Notes under the pieces: generated by a model | The model's database searches: none | Seen by the model: only the letters and a program-made list of their open reading frames with translations | Told to the model about the DNA's origin: nothing | DNA from: Asaia lannensis NBRC 102526 | GTDB taxonomy: Bacteria > Pseudomonadota > Alphaproteobacteria > Acetobacterales > Acetobacteraceae | Reading direction: 5' to 3' | DNA: 64,000 nucleotides | Assembly: GCF_024054035.1 (NCBI RefSeq) | Contig: NZ_JAMXQU010000002.1 | Span: 463,203 to 527,202, forward strand | Made by a program: the position numbers and the translations under genes | Shown here: positions 18,434 to 27,604 of the stretch, one piece after another | Position numbering within the stretch: position 1 is the stretch's first letter | Layout of the letters: every line of letters begins with the position of its first letter

Positions 18434-19117
18434 ATGGCCATGACAACCGACACATTATCCACCCGTCTCGATCAGATCCGTACGCGCGTCGACGCGGCCT
18501 GTCACAAAGCCGATCGTAGCCCGGACAGTGTCACGCTGGTCGCCGTCAGCAAGTTTCATCCTGCCTCTTCGATCGAGAAAGCCCTGATCGCAGGGCAGCG
18601 CGTCTTCGGCGAGAACCGCGTGCAGGAAGCGAAGGAGAAATTCCCCCAGCTGCGGGAGAACTGGCCGGATCTGCGTCTGCACATCATCGGTGGGCTTCAG
18701 ACGAACAAGGCACTCGAAGCCTGTCGCCTGGCAGATGCCATCGAATCCGTCGATCGCACGGCGCTGGTAGACGCGCTGTCGAAGGCCGCCGATCGGCTCG
18801 GCCGCGTGCCGGATCTGTTTGTTCAGATCAACACAGGCGACGAACCGCAGAAATCCGGCGTCAGACGTGAAGAGGCCGATGAGTTCATTACCCTCTGCAA
18901 GGCACGCTTCGGCAGCGCTCTCAAGGGGCTGATGTGCATACCGCCCGAGGATGAAGACCCGGCCCCGCATTTTGCCTATCTCGCCCGGACGGTGCGTGCG
19001 CACGGTCTGAGCGTGTGTTCCATGGGCATGTCGGCAGATTTCGAAACGGCCATTGCACAGGGTGCCACTCTGGTGCGTGTGGGCACGGCAATCTTCGGCG
19101 CCCGTCCGACCAATTGA
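18434..19117 (+). CDS. YggS-family PLP-binding protein
   Basis: A 227-residue PLP homeostasis protein of the alanine-racemase-fold group. The PLP lysine is K40 in VAVSKFHP. HIIGGLQTNKA and the C-terminal SMGMSADFETAIAQGATLVRVGTAIFG place the phosphate-binding Ser, Gly and Arg residues. Members buffer cytosolic PLP and affect amino-acid and keto-acid pools; no enzyme activity is established. It is divergent from rsmB across a 72-bp gap. Two ATGs occur close together at the start (MAMTTD); either could be used. Confidence 0.93.
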   Translation: MAMTTDTLSTRLDQIRTRVDAACHKADRSPDSVTLVAVSKFHPASSIEKALIAGQRVFGENRVQEAKEKFPQLRENWPDLRLHIIGGLQTNKALEACRLADAIESVDRTALVDALSKAADRLGRVPDLFVQINTGDEPQKSGVRREEADEFITLCKARFGSALKGLMCIPPEDEDPAPHFAYLARTVRAHGLSVCSMGMSADFETAIAQGATLVRVGTAIFGARPTN

Positions 19118-19302
19118 TCACGATCCCCGGATCGAAGCTGGTCGATAGTGTTAGGGCGTTTTAACCGTTCACACGCTTGCGGTGACGCGATCAATAATCG
19201 TATGGCAGGCCTTATGTCAGTGATCGCTCACATCTATGTGTGCCATACCGCCTATCTTCTACCCGGTACCACGCATTGTGTTTGCCATGAGTTGGAACAG
19301 AA

Positions 19303-21291
19303 ATGACAGACAGGCCTGATGGTCAGCCAGGGTCGACCAATGCCGCCGGAACGGCAGCAACCGGGACGGCTACAGACGGACAGGGCTCTATCCGTGAGTT
19401 CGGTGCCTCTGGCGAACTACACAAGGAAGCACCCGTTGGCCTTGCAGGCCTTCTTGGCGTGCTGGGTGTCGTCTATGGCGATATCGGAACCAGCCCGCTC
19501 TATGCGTTTCAGGCATCGGTCCAGATTGTCGGCTCCATTCGCCACCCGGCCGAAAGCTGGGAGATCATGGGGCTGGAAAGCCTGATCTTCTGGGCTCTGA
19601 TGCTGGTCGTTACCATCAAGTACGTCATGCTCGTCATGCGTGCCGATCATGATGGCGAAGGCGGCATCATTGCGCTCATGTCGCTGGCACAGCGTGTCTG
19701 CAAATCGCCGAAATACCGATGGTTTTTCGGGATTGTCGGTATCGGGGGCGCCTGCCTGTTCTTCGGTGACGGCATTATCACCCCGGCCGTATCCGTGCTT
19801 TCGGCCATCGAGGGGATCGAGGTCTCGGTTCCCTCGGCCTCACATATCATCATTCCCGTCGCCATCATCATCCTGATTGCGCTCTTCAGCGCACAGGCTC
19901 TGGGAACGGGCAAGATCGGCCGTGCTTTCGGGCCGATCATGATGATCTGGTTCCTGACTCTGGCCGTGATGGGTATTCACTCCATCATCCAGACGCCCCG
20001 TATTCTCATGGCGCTCTCGCCTTTCTACGCGGCACAGTTCGTGTTTTTTCACGGATGGCTCGCCTTTATCGCGCTCGGCTCTGTCGTTCTGGCTGTCACA
20101 GGTGCTGAAGCCCTCTATGCCGATATGGGCCATTTCGGCCGCGCTCCCATACGGTACGCGTGGCTGTTCTTCGTCCTGCCTTCGCTGACACTGAACTATC
20201 TTGGCCAGGGTGCCCTGCTGCTGCGCAACCCGGCGGCGCTGCAAAACCCGTTCTATCACCTTGCCCCGGGCTGGGCGCAGATCCCGCTTCTTTTCCTGGC
20301 GACAATGGCGACGGTCATTGCCAGTCAGGCCGGCATATCGGGTGGCTTCTCACTGTGCCGACAGCTGATCCAGCTGGGCTACCTGCCCCGTATGCGCATC
20401 ACCCACACCAATGCCGAAGAAGAAGCACAGATCTATCTGCCCGTCTTCAACTGGGTGCTCGCAATCGGCTCCATCCTGCTGGTGCTGTCTTTCCGCTCTT
20501 CTTCCGCACTGGCTGCGGCCTATGGCATTGCCGTAACCGGCACATTCATGTGCACAGCGATGCTGGCCATGGTCGTGTTCCGGCGGGTGTTCAACTGGAG
20601 CGCCCCTCTGGCGGGACTGGTTTTCGGCTTCTTTCTGATCAGTGACGGCACGTTCTTTGCTGCCAATGTGCTCAAGATCCCCGACGGGGGTTGGGTGCCT
20701 CTGGCGATCGGCGTCTCGGCAACCATTCTCATGACGACCTGGGCACGCGGTCGCAGCCTGATTCGTGCACGCCAGATGGCAGATTCACTGCCCATGGCAT
20801 CGTTTCTCGCCCGCCTGCCGCAATCACGCACCCTGCGTGTACCGGGCATGGCCGTTTTCCTCACGGCCAATCCGGAAACGGTGCCCACCTGTCTTCTGCA
20901 CAACCTCAAGCATAACAAGGTTCTTCACGACCATGTCCTGTTCGTGACCGTCCAGAACCTGGATCAGCCCGAAGCAGAGCGTGGTCATCGTGCAATGGTG
21001 CAGGAGCTCGCGCCCAATATCCATCGTGTGATCATACGCTATGGATTTATGGAAATGCCGAACCTTCCCAAGGCACTCGAAGAGCTCAATGCTGCCGGGG
21101 TCGAGTTCGATGCAATCCAGGCCTCCTATTTTGTTTCGCGTGAGCTGGTCGTGCGCTCCAGCCTGCCCAAGCTCTCTCTCTGGCGCATGTGGCTCTTCCT
21201 GGTGATGGTGCGCAATGCCGTGCCCAGCACAGAGTTCTTCCGTATCCCGCCCGATCGCGTTGTCGAGCTGGGGGTGAGGATCGCCATCTGA
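19303..21291 (+). CDS. kup: Kup-type potassium uptake permease
   Basis: A 662-residue KUP/HAK/KT potassium-proton symporter. The first about 45 residues are hydrophilic. Twelve transmembrane segments follow (about residues 50-470), including the hallmark GVVYGDIGTSPLYAFQ in TM1, SFGDGIITPAVSVLSA-like TM3 and GGFSLCRQLIQLGYLPR. A cytosolic C-terminal domain of about 190 residues completes it. It moves K+ into the cell at low pH, which suits an acid-producing organism. The last base pairs overlap the presumed start of hemW (CTGA), so the two may be co-translated. Confidence 0.95.
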   Translation: MTDRPDGQPGSTNAAGTAATGTATDGQGSIREFGASGELHKEAPVGLAGLLGVLGVVYGDIGTSPLYAFQASVQIVGSIRHPAESWEIMGLESLIFWALMLVVTIKYVMLVMRADHDGEGGIIALMSLAQRVCKSPKYRWFFGIVGIGGACLFFGDGIITPAVSVLSAIEGIEVSVPSASHIIIPVAIIILIALFSAQALGTGKIGRAFGPIMMIWFLTLAVMGIHSIIQTPRILMALSPFYAAQFVFFHGWLAFIALGSVVLAVTGAEALYADMGHFGRAPIRYAWLFFVLPSLTLNYLGQGALLLRNPAALQNPFYHLAPGWAQIPLLFLATMATVIASQAGISGGFSLCRQLIQLGYLPRMRITHTNAEEEAQIYLPVFNWVLAIGSILLVLSFRSSSALAAAYGIAVTGTFMCTAMLAMVVFRRVFNWSAPLAGLVFGFFLISDGTFFAANVLKIPDGGWVPLAIGVSATILMTTWARGRSLIRARQMADSLPMASFLARLPQSRTLRVPGMAVFLTANPETVPTCLLHNLKHNKVLHDHVLFVTVQNLDQPEAERGHRAMVQELAPNIHRVIIRYGFMEMPNLPKALEELNAAGVEFDAIQASYFVSRELVVRSSLPKLSLWRMWLFLVMVRNAVPSTEFFRIPPDRVVELGVRIAI

Positions 21292-22445
21292 CCGACACGC
21301 CCTCTCTTTCGCTCTACGTGCATTGGCCCTTCTGTCTGGCCAAATGCCCGTATTGCGATTTCAATTCGCATGTCCGCGACGACATACCCCATCGTCGTTT
21401 CACGACAGCGCTGCGTCAGGAGCTTGCCTATGACGCTGCGCGTACGGGGCGGCGCCGATTGCGATCGATCTTTTTCGGGGGAGGCACACCGTCTCTCATG
21501 CAGCCTGAGACGGTTGCGCTTCTGATAGAAGATGCCCGTCGGCTCTTCGATGCTGATCCCGATCTTGAAATTACTCTTGAGGCCAATCCGACAAGCGTCG
21601 AGCAGGCAAAGCTTCAGGCTTTTCGGGAGGCCGGTGTCAATCGGCTGTCGCTCGGCATTCAGAGCCTCGATGAAAGAGCCCTGCGCTTTCTCGGGCGGGA
21701 GCACTCTGCCCCTCAGGCCATCGCAGCTCTGGAAACGGCCCGCGCGCTGTTTCCGCGCCTGTCTTTCGACCTAATCTATGCGCGTCCCGATCAGAGCCTC
21801 GCCGACTGGGAAAGCGAGCTGCGTCAGGCGCTGGCGCTCGCCTCGGATCACCTGTCGCTTTACCAGCTGACCATCGAACAGGGGACGAAATTCGAAGCCC
21901 TGTACAGGCAGGGTCAATTCGCACTCCCTGAAGACGATGACGCGGCGCGCCTCTACGAGAAAACGGCCGAAATCGCTGCCCTGTTCGGCATGCGGGATTA
22001 CGAGATTTCCAACTATGCCCGCCCCGGAGCGGAGAGCAGGCATAATCTTACCTATTGGCGCTATCAGGATTATATCGGCATCGGCCCTGGCGCCCATGGT
22101 CGACTGACGCTGAATGAAGGACTGTTGGCGACGCGTCGTCATCGTGCCCCTGAAATCTGGGCCGAGCGCGTTGAGCAGCGTGGAAGCGGCTCGACCGACG
22201 AGTGTCCGCTCTCGCCTGAAGAACGTGGACGCGAGGCCCTTCTCATGGGTCTGCGCCTGCGCGAAGGGATTTCGCTGGACTGGTTTACCGCACGTACAGG
22301 CAGAGAGCTGCGTGACTGCGTGAACGCCGTCATTCTCGAAGCCGCTCTGGAAGAAGGCTATCTGACGCTCGACCGCGCACGCCTTATCGCCACCGATGAG
22401 GGGCGTGTCAGGCTTGAAGCCCTGCTCGGCGCACTTGTCCTCTGA
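21288..22445 (+). CDS. hemW: HemW-type radical SAM protein, with a probable CTG start
   Basis: A radical SAM protein related to oxygen-independent coproporphyrinogen oxidase; HemW members act as haem chaperones and not as the oxidase. The cluster motif is C16-x3-C20-x2-C23 (PFCLAKCPYC), followed by FFGGGTPSL, EANP and LSLGIQS. The C-terminal HemW domain starts near residue 300. The conserved N-terminus (SLYVHWPFC) begins only a few codons after the kup stop. No in-frame ATG, GTG or TTG lies nearby; the next upstream is GTG 21189, deep inside kup. CTG 21288 overlaps the kup TGA and has GGTGAGGA seven bases upstream, so it is the best start (385 residues). Confidence 0.88.
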   Translation: MTDTPSLSLYVHWPFCLAKCPYCDFNSHVRDDIPHRRFTTALRQELAYDAARTGRRRLRSIFFGGGTPSLMQPETVALLIEDARRLFDADPDLEITLEANPTSVEQAKLQAFREAGVNRLSLGIQSLDERALRFLGREHSAPQAIAALETARALFPRLSFDLIYARPDQSLADWESELRQALALASDHLSLYQLTIEQGTKFEALYRQGQFALPEDDDAARLYEKTAEIAALFGMRDYEISNYARPGAESRHNLTYWRYQDYIGIGPGAHGRLTLNEGLLATRRHRAPEIWAERVEQRGSGSTDECPLSPEERGREALLMGLRLREGISLDWFTARTGRELRDCVNAVILEAALEEGYLTLDRARLIATDEGRVRLEALLGALVL

Positions 22446-22599
22446 TCCAGCTCCATATTCTCCATTCATGTAACGCAGCCAGATCGATCTCAGGATCCGA
22501 CGCAAGAACCGCTCTTTTCACAAACGATCAATCCTCCCAGAATACGCGCCAGAACAAGAGGCGTGGAACCATCACGCCTATCCGGAGTAAGTGCCTTTC

Positions 22600-23685
22600 A
22601 TGCGTCGTTTTCTTGCCAGCCTCGCGCTCGCCGCCCTCACGATCGGATCCGCAGCCGCCGAGACCCGTAACGGCCCGGAACTCGTTATTGCCGATAACGA
22701 CTATCTCGGTCCGGGCGGGTCGAACATCCAGTCCGTCATTCCCCTTCTGAACAATCCGAAGCTCCGCGTTCTCGGCCTGACAGTCGTAGCGGGCGATGAC
22801 TGGGAAAACGCCGAGAGCGCGCGCATCAGACGCTTTCTGGAGGTCTCCGGTCACAGGGACGTGCCCGTCTATAACGGTGCGACCCAGCCGCTCATCAACA
22901 CCGTGGCCCTGACTCGCCTGCGCGAGCAGCAATACGGCAAGCTTCCGTGGAAAGGGGCCTGGGGCGGTATGGGCTCCATGGACAAGACGCCGGATACGCA
23001 GCCCAGTGTGGGACAGACACCGGACGGCCAGCCCGAGTTGCAACCGCAAGGCATTCCGGCCGCGCTTTTCATGATACAGCAGGTCCATGCCCATCCGCAT
23101 GAGGTGACCATCATCGAAGCGGGTCCGATGACCAATCTCGCGCTTGCCATACGGCTCGATCCGAGCTTTGCCGCCACGGCCAAACAGCTCGTCTTCATGG
23201 GCGGCTATCTCGATCTGTCCATGATGTCGGTGACGGGCAACGCGGATAATGGTTCGGATTTCAACCTCATCTTCGATCCCGAAGCCGCCCACATTACCCT
23301 GACGGCCCCCTGGGCACGCATAACCTCGGTCGCCAACGTCTCGAACGATGTGATGCTCAGCCAGAGCGAAGTCGACGCGATCGGCAAGGGCCACAAAACA
23401 CCGGTCACCGATTATCTCAGCAGATTCTATGTGCCGCTGGCCATGTGGGACGAAGTAACGAGCGCCATCGTCGCCGAGCCTTCTCTCATCACCCGTTCGC
23501 AGGATGCCTATATGGATGTCGAGATCGGCAAGGGTATCGGCTACGGTCACGCCTATGTCTGGCCGGATGCGCTCGCTCCCAAGGCTATGGGTGTACGCAA
23601 GGTCCGGATCGTGCAGGCAATCGATGTTCCTCGTTTCAAGACGCTCTATGCCGGCTGGGCACAGGGCTTCATGGGAAAACACTGA
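22600..23685 (+). CDS. Secreted nucleoside hydrolase-like protein with altered metal motif
   Basis: The 361-residue protein has a cleavable signal peptide (MRRFLASLALAALTIGSAAA) followed by the inosine/uridine-preferring nucleoside hydrolase fold: IADNDYLGPGG, VLGLTVVAGDDW, PVYNGATQPL, VTIIEAGPMTNLA and VFMGGY. The canonical DxDxxxDD calcium motif is not intact. The first two Asp (DND) are present, but the downstream Asp pair is replaced around GGSNIQ. A large insert (about residues 110-150) contains a Pro/Gln/Asp-rich stretch. It probably acts in the periplasm in purine or pyrimidine salvage, but with non-standard metal binding. ATG 22600 is preferred over GTG 22591 on SD spacing. Confidence 0.82.
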   Translation: MRRFLASLALAALTIGSAAAETRNGPELVIADNDYLGPGGSNIQSVIPLLNNPKLRVLGLTVVAGDDWENAESARIRRFLEVSGHRDVPVYNGATQPLINTVALTRLREQQYGKLPWKGAWGGMGSMDKTPDTQPSVGQTPDGQPELQPQGIPAALFMIQQVHAHPHEVTIIEAGPMTNLALAIRLDPSFAATAKQLVFMGGYLDLSMMSVTGNADNGSDFNLIFDPEAAHITLTAPWARITSVANVSNDVMLSQSEVDAIGKGHKTPVTDYLSRFYVPLAMWDEVTSAIVAEPSLITRSQDAYMDVEIGKGIGYGHAYVWPDALAPKAMGVRKVRIVQAIDVPRFKTLYAGWAQGFMGKH

Positions 23686-23688
23686 CCT

Positions 23689-24111
23689 TTGCTGCATATG
23701 ATCAAACTGGTCGTGGGCTGCACCACGCTCGACGAACTCGCCGCGTGGATGGCACGCGGCGAGCGTATCGAGGGCCATGGTGTGATACGCACGCGCACCA
23801 TGCCCAAACAGGCCGATGAAATTGCCGGACAGGGATCGCTATATCGTGTGATGGGCGGGCTTGTGCTGTGTCGTCAGCCTATCGCCGGGTTTCGTCCCTT
23901 CACACGTCCCGACGGGCAGTTGGGCACGCATATCCTGGTCACTGACGACATCATCCCGGTTCATCCGCGCGCCATGCGCCCATTCCAGGGGTGGCGCTAT
24001 CTCAAACCGGACGATGCCCCCCCCGATCTGGGGGGACAGTCGGTGGTATCAGGCCTCGAGGACCTCCCCCCTGCCCTGCGGCGGAGCCTGTCCGAGCTCT
24101 GTCTGATCTGA
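23689..24111 (+). CDS. DUF1489 family protein
   Basis: A 140-residue cytosolic protein of unknown function, conserved across alphaproteobacteria. Recognisable segments are LHMIKLVVGC, ADEIAGQGSLYRVMGG, the RPFT segment and the strongly conserved MRPFQGWRYLKPDDAPPDL. TTG 23689 is chosen because relatives begin with a residue or two before LHMIKL; ATG 23698 would clip the first strand. It follows the nucleoside hydrolase by 3 bp, and its last 63 bp overlap tail to tail with the FUSC gene on the other strand. Confidence 0.85.
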   Translation: MLHMIKLVVGCTTLDELAAWMARGERIEGHGVIRTRTMPKQADEIAGQGSLYRVMGGLVLCRQPIAGFRPFTRPDGQLGTHILVTDDIIPVHPRAMRPFQGWRYLKPDDAPPDLGGQSVVSGLEDLPPALRRSLSELCLI

Positions 24112-26082
24112 TCCGGGCGGCGTGACGGATGGAAGATCGCTGAGCAGCCCGCTGCGCAGGAACGCGATGAAAGTCTCTGTAACTTCGCCAAGCGGTCGCT
24201 CAGGGGTCATCAGCCTGCTGGCAAAGTCTTCAAACCGCTCTGCCTGCGCGAAATCTGCCCTGCGCAGACCATTCTGCATGTCGAACCGGTAAAGCGTCAC
24301 TTCACCGCTCAGGCGACGCAATGCGCGCAATGTCTGCCCGGTTGTCATGGCATCGCCATCCTGTTTCAGGCTGATCTGACCGCCGAAAAGCGGCAAACCG
24401 CCACGCGCAAACTCCGCCGCGATCAGGGTCTTGCCGACATCACGCTGGGCGCGATCCGTCTCTACCGGAACCTGATCACCCGAGAGAACCAGTGCAGCAT
24501 AACGACAGCTGGCCAGAAGAGCCCGCCTGAGAAGTGTGTCGCGGTCAGTATCACGTCTCTGGGGCCAGAGCAGCAGAACGCAGGCCAGCGCCACACCGCT
24601 GCCAATCAGATTATCGAGCACGCGTGCCCATATAATTCCACCGCCAGGCATCACCGCCTCGGCGATGACCACAACAAGCCCTGTCAGGAAGAACACCAGC
24701 ATGGTGTAATTGACGGCGCGCGTGGCGATTGCTGCCAGAGACAGAAAGACGGCGGCCAGAAGCAAGGCGGGCTTGCCGGGCAGGACGAGCGCACAAAGCG
24801 CAGCCAGCAGGCTTCCCCCGATACTGCCAATCACACGTTCCACGCTGCGCACAAGGGTGAGGTGACCGGCCGGCTGCATGACAAGCAGCGCTGCGATCAG
24901 CGCCCAGTAAGAGAACCCCTCTCCCGCATAGAGACAGATGAGCTGCGTGATACTCAGCGCGAATGAGAGACGCAGTGCATGACGCCATATCGCTGGGGTC
25001 AGAACGGGCGCCGAAAGACGAGGCACAGCGTCATCTTCACGGTGACGCCGGGAGAACGCATCGATCATCTGCCTGAACGCCATGACGCAGGCATTCAGGG
25101 GCATGGTGCTTGCATCCTGCCTGGTCAGGGCCTCGCGTTCGAGCCCGTCGGCAAGCCGACCCAGAATACGGAAATCGGGTTGGGGCCTGCCCGACTGACG
25201 CGTGCATTCATGACAGGCTGTGCCGAGACGCTTCAACCCGCGTTGCGCACCCGGTGGCAGCAAACCGCGTTCAGCCAGATGTTCCAGCGCCAGGAGTGCC
25301 GTAAACACTCTCTCTGCAGTCGACAGCATGGCCTCGAGACGGCGTCTTACGCGTGAGTTTCCATGACGGGCATCGAGAAGGGCGACAAGACCGCGCGCGC
25401 GCTCGATGGCGTTACGTGCCGCCTGGCGATGCACGGTCTCGCGCAAACGTCCCACCGCCAGCTCACGCGCCATGAGATCGAGGATGAAAAATGTCGCAGC
25501 CAGACTGCGCCGCGCAGGCGCGTAAGGCTGCTGACGCCATAGAACCAGACAGAACAGCATGGCGAGAACGCCGCCCGCACAGAACAGCCCCGCAATGGCA
25601 AGTGCCTGCAGAGGCGCCGAAGGAAAGCCTGTTGCCGCCACAGCTGCGCAGCCAGCCAGAGCCCAGAGCTGGGTAATCGCAGGGGAAAAAACCCGGGCCA
25701 GCCCGCATCCAAGACCGATGAGTGCGACCAGCAGCACGGTCGCGCCATTGCCGAAAAAACTCAGCGCGGAAACAGCAAAGACGAGCGCCGTGCCTGCGAG
25801 GGTGAACCCTCCGAGGACCTGAAACCGCTCGCGATCGGGACCGCCGGGATCGATCAGGCAAGCCCAGAAACAGGCAAAGGCAATCCAGGCCAGTATGGGG
25901 GAATCGAAAAACAGGGACGGCACAAGGGCAAGTGCCGTCACAATGGCAGCGCGTCCCCCTTCATACAGGCTAAGCTGTTCGGGTGTCAGGGCGACTGCGT
26001 AGCGCGCGAGATGATTGGTCGTGGACGTTGTGAAAGAGGCAAGGGAGCGGAAAGCAGCAGGTCGGGAACGCCCCTTCTTCAT
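24049..26082 (-). CDS. FUSC-family inner membrane transporter
   Basis: A 677-residue protein with the two-times-six transmembrane arrangement of the FUSC/aromatic acid exporter family. The first membrane block is near residues 40-180, a hydrophilic helical linker spans about 190-330, and a second block lies near 350-500 (WALIAALLVMQPAG, RVIGSIGGSLLAAL). A cytosolic C-terminal domain follows. Related proteins (AaeB, YccS, fusaric acid resistance proteins) export aromatic acids. No HlyD-type partner gene is adjacent, so it may act alone or with a distant partner. Its 3' end overlaps the convergent DUF1489 gene. Confidence 0.85.
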   Translation of the reverse strand: MKKGRSRPAAFRSLASFTTSTTNHLARYAVALTPEQLSLYEGGRAAIVTALALVPSLFFDSPILAWIAFACFWACLIDPGGPDRERFQVLGGFTLAGTALVFAVSALSFFGNGATVLLVALIGLGCGLARVFSPAITQLWALAGCAAVAATGFPSAPLQALAIAGLFCAGGVLAMLFCLVLWRQQPYAPARRSLAATFFILDLMARELAVGRLRETVHRQAARNAIERARGLVALLDARHGNSRVRRRLEAMLSTAERVFTALLALEHLAERGLLPPGAQRGLKRLGTACHECTRQSGRPQPDFRILGRLADGLEREALTRQDASTMPLNACVMAFRQMIDAFSRRHREDDAVPRLSAPVLTPAIWRHALRLSFALSITQLICLYAGEGFSYWALIAALLVMQPAGHLTLVRSVERVIGSIGGSLLAALCALVLPGKPALLLAAVFLSLAAIATRAVNYTMLVFFLTGLVVVIAEAVMPGGGIIWARVLDNLIGSGVALACVLLLWPQRRDTDRDTLLRRALLASCRYAALVLSGDQVPVETDRAQRDVGKTLIAAEFARGGLPLFGGQISLKQDGDAMTTGQTLRALRRLSGEVTLYRFDMQNGLRRADFAQAERFEDFASRLMTPERPLGEVTETFIAFLRSGLLSDLPSVTPPGSDQTELGQAPPQGRGEVLEA

Positions 26083-26113
26083 GCTGTCTCTGCTCCCTCG
26101 CGTGGCAGGGCTC

Positions 26114-27544
26114 TCAGCGCCCGGTCATGATTTGTGCAACCAGCTGTCCGACAGTCGGCGTGAAGCCGTCAGCATAGAACGGATCGCTACCGAAACGCCA
26201 CGCATTGGTGCCGCCGAACATCAGGTTGTTATCCACCAGACGATCGGCTGCTTCGGAGCCCATGCTGTCATCGGCATGGGCAATGTCCTGAAGGCTCTTC
26301 TGGATACAGAAAGAACGCGGATCGGACTTCGCCCCGTTGGTATAATTCGGCCCGCGCTGGCTCCAGTTCGAGAAGCGGCATTCCGACAGACAGCCCATGC
26401 AGGCCACCTGATCGGCCACAATCTCCCGGCTCTCTTCGGGTGTGACGAAAACGAGCGTGGAATCCGGCGTACGCAGGGCTTCGGTATAGCCCGCCGCTTC
26501 CCATGCCAGAACATGCTCGCGGTCAGGCGCGGTCATCCAGACTTCGCGCTTGCGTGCTCCAATACCATGCGGCGTATCGTGCTCGCCGATGGGCTCGCTG
26601 CTATAGGCGACCTGACGCTCGGAACGACCACGCAGATTCTGCATGAAGCTGTTATTCACCGCAGAAGAGTAGAACCCTGTGGGCGAGAAGCGATTGAGAT
26701 AGACATCGCCTTCATGCAGGCTGCGCAAACGGCGCTTCCAGGCATCGGGGATCGGGCTCTCCTGGGTCAGCAGCGGGCGCGTACCGAACTGGAATACGAT
26801 CGGGCCGATTTCCGGATTATTGAACCAGTGCGCCCACTCCTCGAGCCACCACACTCCGCCTGCCATGATGATCGGCACGTTTTCAAGGCCGAACTGGTTC
26901 ATGGATTTACGCAGTGCCGCAACGCGCGGATAGGGATCTTCGGGGAGAAGAGGGTTCTCGGTGTTCGACAGGCCGTTATGCCCGCCCGCACGCCAGGGAT
27001 CCTCATAGACGACAGCGCCGAGAAGCTCGGCCGTCTTGCTATAGGACCGCTTCCAGAGCGCGTTGAACGCACGCGCAGAGGAGACGATAGGATAGTAATG
27101 CACCTTGTGGCGTGCCGCGATTTCGGAGAGGCGATAAGGCATGCCTGCCCCGCAGGTCAGGCCGTCGATCATGCCGGGAGCGCCTTCGAGAATTCCCTCG
27201 ATGACCTGCTCGGCACCGCCCATTTCCCAGAGCAGGTTGGCATTGATCATGCCATTGGATCCGGCGATCTCGCGCGCGATCCTGACCTGGGTGATACCGC
27301 CCTCGATAGCGTAGCGTATCAGTTCCTCATGGCGTTCGCGTCGCGTGCGACCCGCATAAACCTGAGGGATACGATTGCCAGCTTCATCGTAACTATCGGC
27401 GTTGACGGCCGAAACCGTTCCCACGCCGCCAGCCGCGGCCCAGTGGCCGGCTGAAATACCGGTAGAGACCGAAACACCCTTTCCACCTTCAACGAGGGGA
27501 AGGACATCCCGGCCAGCCATACGGACGGTATCGATCGACATCAT
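26114..27544 (-). CDS. NAD(P)H-dependent flavin oxidoreductase, nitronate monooxygenase-like
   Basis: A 476-residue FMN-binding TIM-barrel protein with GGKGVSVSTGISAGHWAAAGGVGTVS at the start and the GGVWW and FGTRPLLTQ phosphate-binding region. It belongs to the 2-nitropropane dioxygenase/enoyl reductase superfamily. About residues 380-420 add a cysteine-rich stretch, CMGCLSECRFSNW and later FCIQ, which could bind a metal or iron-sulfur cluster and is not part of classical nitronate monooxygenase. Reaction and substrate are therefore uncertain. Two ATG codons open the frame. It is followed by the FUSC gene after 31 bp. Confidence 0.8.
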   Translation of the reverse strand: MMSIDTVRMAGRDVLPLVEGGKGVSVSTGISAGHWAAAGGVGTVSAVNADSYDEAGNRIPQVYAGRTRRERHEELIRYAIEGGITQVRIAREIAGSNGMINANLLWEMGGAEQVIEGILEGAPGMIDGLTCGAGMPYRLSEIAARHKVHYYPIVSSARAFNALWKRSYSKTAELLGAVVYEDPWRAGGHNGLSNTENPLLPEDPYPRVAALRKSMNQFGLENVPIIMAGGVWWLEEWAHWFNNPEIGPIVFQFGTRPLLTQESPIPDAWKRRLRSLHEGDVYLNRFSPTGFYSSAVNNSFMQNLRGRSERQVAYSSEPIGEHDTPHGIGARKREVWMTAPDREHVLAWEAAGYTEALRTPDSTLVFVTPEESREIVADQVACMGCLSECRFSNWSQRGPNYTNGAKSDPRSFCIQKSLQDIAHADDSMGSEAADRLVDNNLMFGGTNAWRFGSDPFYADGFTPTVGQLVAQIMTGR

Positions 27545-27563
27545 AATCTGTATTGTACTCCGA

Positions 27564-27592
27564 AGAAGAGAGGCCCATGCGGCCTCTCTTCT
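27564..27592 (-). terminator. Terminator hairpin after pnp
   Basis: Perfect 12-bp inverted repeat AGAAGAGAGGCC / GGCCTCTCTTCT with a five-base loop, 12 bp beyond the pnp stop and 19 bp before the flavoprotein gene. It lacks a long T-tract, so it may act as a stabilising 3' end or an intrinsic terminator. Confidence 0.65.
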
Positions 27593-27604
27593 GAATCATG
27601 GAGA

